Part shown: positions 59,810 through 64,000 of the stretch, piece by piece
Numbering within the stretch: the first letter of the stretch is position 1
Layout: every line of letters starts with the position of its first letter
Assembly (NCBI GenBank): GCA_002255925.1
Contig: NKIH01000003.1
Coordinates: forward strand, 124,001-188,000
Source of the DNA: Burkholderiales bacterium PBB6
GTDB taxonomy: Bacteria > Pseudomonadota > Gammaproteobacteria > Burkholderiales > Burkholderiaceae_C
Reading direction: 5' to 3'
DNA length: 64,000 bases
Notes under the pieces: model-generated
What the model was told of the DNA's origin: nothing
Seen by the model: the letters and a program-made list of their open reading frames with translations, nothing else
The model's database searches: none
Position numbers and translations under genes: made by a program

Positions 59810-61879
59810 TCAGGTTGAGGGATCTCCTGACGCTGCCGCGCCCTTCAGGCGGCGGTACAGCGTGTTGCGGCTGATGCCGAGCATCCGGGCGGCACCCGAC
59901 ACATTGCCATCGCACGCGGCCATGGCCTGCTGCACGGCCCGGGCCATCACGGCGTTCATGCCGTCGGCGAGCGGCTCCGTCTGGGCCGGCGCGGTGCGGG
60001 CCTGGGGCTGCTGCGCGGCTTCTGCCTGGGCTTGAACCTCCCGCAGGTCCTCCACCAGGTCATCGGGCAGGTGGCACCAGTCAATCTGCCGATCATGGGG
60101 CTCCATCAACGCACAGGCCGTGCGCAAGGCGTTCGACAACTGGCGCAGATTGCCCGGCCAGGCATAGGCGGCCATGCAGCGCAGCACATCCGTCGACAGG
60201 CTAGGCACCGCCCCGCCAGCCGACACGGCCAACACCTCGCGCAGCAGGCGGTCAATCAGCGCACCCAGATCATCGCGGTCGCGCAAAGCGGGCAGTGACA
60301 GCGCCATGCCGTTGATGCGGTAGTACAGGTCTTCGCGGAAGCGGCCATTGCGCATGTCCTCGCGCAGCGGCCGGTGGGTGGCGCACATCAGCTGGATGTC
60401 GACGCTGACGGGTTTGCCACCGCCCAGCGGCACCACCTGCCGCTCTTGCAGCACGCGCAGCAGGCGGCCCTGCATGGCCAGCGGCATGTCGCCGATCTCG
60501 TCAAGGAACAAGGTGCCGCCATCGGCCTCGCGGATGCGCCCGGGTGCGCCGTCCCGATGAGCGCCGGTGAAGGCACCGGGCCGGTAGCCAAACAGTTCTG
60601 CCTCGATCAGGCTTTCCGGCAAGGCGGCGCAGTTCACCGCCACGAACGCCTGGGTGCTGCGCGGGCCGGACGCATGCAGCGCCCGGGCGAACACCTCCTT
60701 GCCCACGCCCGACTCACCGAGCAGCAGCAAGGCGATGGGCTTGTCGACCACGCGCCGGGCGCGTTGCAGGGCCTGGCGCATGGCGGCATCACCGGTGTCC
60801 AGCGCCGACAGGGCATCTGCGTGCACGGCAGCGGGCTCGGCAGCGTGCGCCATCAAGGGCGCCTCACCCAACCGCTGCCCCGGCACGCGCGCGTCCTCTG
60901 CATCGCCCATGCGCTGCGGCACCTGCACCGTGATGCTCTGGTAACCCGGCTCGGCACGCAGCCACAGCGGGCCACCACGCAACGCAGCCACGCAGGGCGG
61001 CGTGGCCCCGGGTTGGCGGGCCAGGTCCCAGATGCGGTCAATGCCCACCTCCAGCACCTGCGACACCTGCACCGCGCCCACATCGGCCCAGCGCAGCTGC
61101 AGCATCTGCAAGGCCGCCTCGTTGGCGCCGGTGATCCAGCCATCCGCCGACAGCGCCAGCAGCCCTTCCGTCACGCTGTTCAGACCTTCGCGGTGGCTGT
61201 GCAGCCGCAGGCGCAGGCCGGCGCCGTGGCGGGTATCAAACAGCCGGTGCTCGATCATGCGCACGGCAGAGCGCACCAGGCCCAGCGTGTGGCGGTGGTA
61301 GCCGCGATGGTCGCCTGACAGATCCAGCGCCCCGAGCAGCCGGCCGGCCGAGTCGTGGATGGGTGCGGCGGCACAGGTGAGAAAGCCATTGCGCTCCAGA
61401 TAGTGCTCACCGCCATGCACCACCAGCGGAATGTCTTCGGCCAGCGCCGTGCCGATGGCGTTGGTGCCGCGCCAGCGCTCTTGCCAGGTGGCGCCCGGCC
61501 GCAGGGCCACGCGCTCGGCGCGCTGCAGGAAATCGGCATCCCCCGTGGCGTGCAGCAGCATGCCTTCGGCATTGGCCAGCACCACCATGCTGCCGCTGTC
61601 GCGCGTCTGCTCATGCAGGAAGGCCATCACCGGCTCGGCATGCGACAGCAATTCCCGCTGCTGCACCAGTGCCCGTTGCAGCTGGGGTGCGCTGGCATGC
61701 GGCACGCCCTGGCTGCGGCCGTTGGGCAGCAGGCCCGCGTCGGCACAGCGCTGCCATGAGCGGGCCAGCACCGGCCCGATGAGTTCGGCTGAAACTGCGC
61801 CGGCACTGTTCAATTGCTGGCGCGCACGGCGCAGGTTGGCCACCGGCATGTTCGGGCGCGTGGCGTGTTGCATGACCAT
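59810..61879 (-). CDS. acoR: AcoR-type sigma-54-dependent activator
   Basis: 689 residues. GAF region (EPVMAFLHEQTRDSGSMVVLANAEGMLLHATG, RGTNAIGTALAED) followed by a PAS-like part (WITGANEAALQML). AAA+ domain with GESGVGKEVFARALH, GAFTGAHRDGAPG near 434 (sigma-54 contact intact) and GGTLFLDEIGDMPL. C-terminal Fis-type HTH RMLGISRNTLYRRLK. AAGGAG six bases before the ATG decides the start. Divergent from acoD; likely activates it in response to acetoin, aldehyde or alcohol. Confidence 0.88.
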   Translation of the reverse strand: MVMQHATRPNMPVANLRRARQQLNSAGAVSAELIGPVLARSWQRCADAGLLPNGRSQGVPHASAPQLQRALVQQRELLSHAEPVMAFLHEQTRDSGSMVVLANAEGMLLHATGDADFLQRAERVALRPGATWQERWRGTNAIGTALAEDIPLVVHGGEHYLERNGFLTCAAAPIHDSAGRLLGALDLSGDHRGYHRHTLGLVRSAVRMIEHRLFDTRHGAGLRLRLHSHREGLNSVTEGLLALSADGWITGANEAALQMLQLRWADVGAVQVSQVLEVGIDRIWDLARQPGATPPCVAALRGGPLWLRAEPGYQSITVQVPQRMGDAEDARVPGQRLGEAPLMAHAAEPAAVHADALSALDTGDAAMRQALQRARRVVDKPIALLLLGESGVGKEVFARALHASGPRSTQAFVAVNCAALPESLIEAELFGYRPGAFTGAHRDGAPGRIREADGGTLFLDEIGDMPLAMQGRLLRVLQERQVVPLGGGKPVSVDIQLMCATHRPLREDMRNGRFREDLYYRINGMALSLPALRDRDDLGALIDRLLREVLAVSAGGAVPSLSTDVLRCMAAYAWPGNLRQLSNALRTACALMEPHDRQIDWCHLPDDLVEDLREVQAQAEAAQQPQARTAPAQTEPLADGMNAVMARAVQQAMAACDGNVSGAARMLGISRNTLYRRLKGAAASGDPST

Positions 61880-62186
61880 GTCTGTCTCCTTTGGGAACAC
61901 TTATGCAGGCCATTTCATGGGGATTTCCGCCATGTCGTTGTGCGCCTCAAGGGCGCTTCAGCAGAAATCCCGGGCCAGGTTGTTCAGGTTCGGTACAGCC
62001 GCACTGCGGCTGCAACACCTGCCCCATTCACCGCAGGAATCGGGCCCGCCTTCAACAGCAAATCGGCCAGATCCGGTTGAAAGCAGGCTGGCACAAACGC
62101 TGCGAAAGAGGCTGCGCACCGTCGGCGTTTGAACACAGGCACCGACCGCACTTTTCCAACAGCCCGAACACAAGCAGGAGACAACC
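61880..62186 (+). promoter_or_regulatory. acoR-acoD intergenic region with sigma-54 promoter and upstream palindrome
   Basis: 307 bases without a gene. TGGCACAAACGCTGCG at 62089-62104 is a -24/-12 promoter (GG and GC 12 apart, 13 of 16 matches). A perfect inverted repeat CAGCCGC-ACT-GCGGCTG at 61996-62012, about 90 bases upstream, is a plausible activator site for the AcoR-type protein. Confidence 0.6.
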
Positions 62187-63707
<1,521 letters not shown>

Positions 63708-63719
63708 GGACCGGCTGAC

Positions 63720-64000
63720 ATGACCAGCACCCGCGAGGCCGTCGTGGCCACCCCACACGCCCTGCGGGTGATTGGCGAGTTGCAGCAGCGCCATGGCGCG
63801 CTGATGTTCTACCAGTCACACGGCTGCTGCGATGGCAGCACGCCGATGTGCTTCGTGCAGGGCGAGATGGGGCTCAACGCCTCTGACGTACTGCTCGGGC
63901 AGATCGGCGGCGTGCCGTTTTATGCCAGCGAGGCCCAGGCCGAGTACCTGCAGGCCACGCAGCTGGTGATTGACGTGGGCCAGGGCTCGCTCGGCACGTT
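63720..64000 (+). CDS. DUF779 family protein, 3' end beyond the window
   Basis: 93 codons visible. The motif SHGCCDGSTPMCF with conserved Cys and LLGQIGGVPFYASEAQAEYLQATQLVIDV is typical of DUF779. These genes almost always follow acoD-type aldehyde dehydrogenases and may support the enzyme or bind metal. It starts 12 bases after acoD. Confidence 0.85.
   Translation, partial: MTSTREAVVATPHALRVIGELQQRHGALMFYQSHGCCDGSTPMCFVQGEMGLNASDVLLGQIGGVPFYASEAQAEYLQATQLVIDVGQGSLGT

Overview
The window reads as chromosomal DNA of a high-GC betaproteobacterium of the order Burkholderiales. The evidence is the block rng-maf-rlmH-rsfS-nadD-hemF, a short Gram-negative porin, and lysine/alanine-rich proteins typical of that group. 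No rRNA, tRNA or CRISPR array was seen. Function calls come from reading translated sequence and known family motifs; no database search was run.

Layout. 1-5.2 kb: tolB-pal-cpoB (minus, cpoB cut by the window edge), divergent from an MsbA-like exporter and an aldo/keto reductase. 5.2-12.8 kb: minus-strand housekeeping run (RNase G, Maf, RlmH, RsfS, NadD, HemF, an acyltransferase, PurD, YebC). 12.9-17.1 kb: a HerA-like ATPase, a DUF2306 membrane protein and a LytS/LytTR-type two-component pair. 17.1-22.0 kb: two small exported proteins, glnS, an orphan ParA and an LpxH-like phosphoesterase. 22.1-37.6 kb: a phosphorus block with ppk1, sixA and a full C-P lyase system (phnF, phnN, DUF1045; phnGHIJ, a GNAT gene, phnKLM; phnCDE with an HD oxygenase and a degenerate ABC ATPase). 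Pho-box-like repeats precede ppk1, phnC and the porin. The phnG and phnC starts share an almost identical GntR-type operator. 37.6-42.5 kb: AlkC-like glycosylase, DUF4399 protein, ammonium transporter behind a sigma-54-like promoter, and the porin with two terminators.

43.0-55.0 kb is the accessory region: an integron-type gene-cassette array without an integrase in the window (a CALIN). Five attC sites are clear, one is eroded and one is truncated. Two 365-bp cassettes are about 97.5% identical. An IS110/IS1111-type element sits exactly between the two halves of one attC. Its 360-bp non-coding 3' end contains short copies of both of its own insertion junctions, as expected for a target-guiding RNA (seekRNA/bridge RNA). 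A second, internally deleted copy abuts another cassette boundary. The right half of the array holds small exported, membrane, acetyltransferase and HD-domain genes plus two broken genes, with no clear attC sites.

55.0-64.0 kb returns to ordinary genome: a divergent LysR/oxidoreductase pair, a lysine/alanine-rich protein behind a 17-bp palindrome, an orphan PstS-like protein, a single-domain response regulator, and an AcoR-type sigma-54 activator divergent from acoD and a DUF779 gene.
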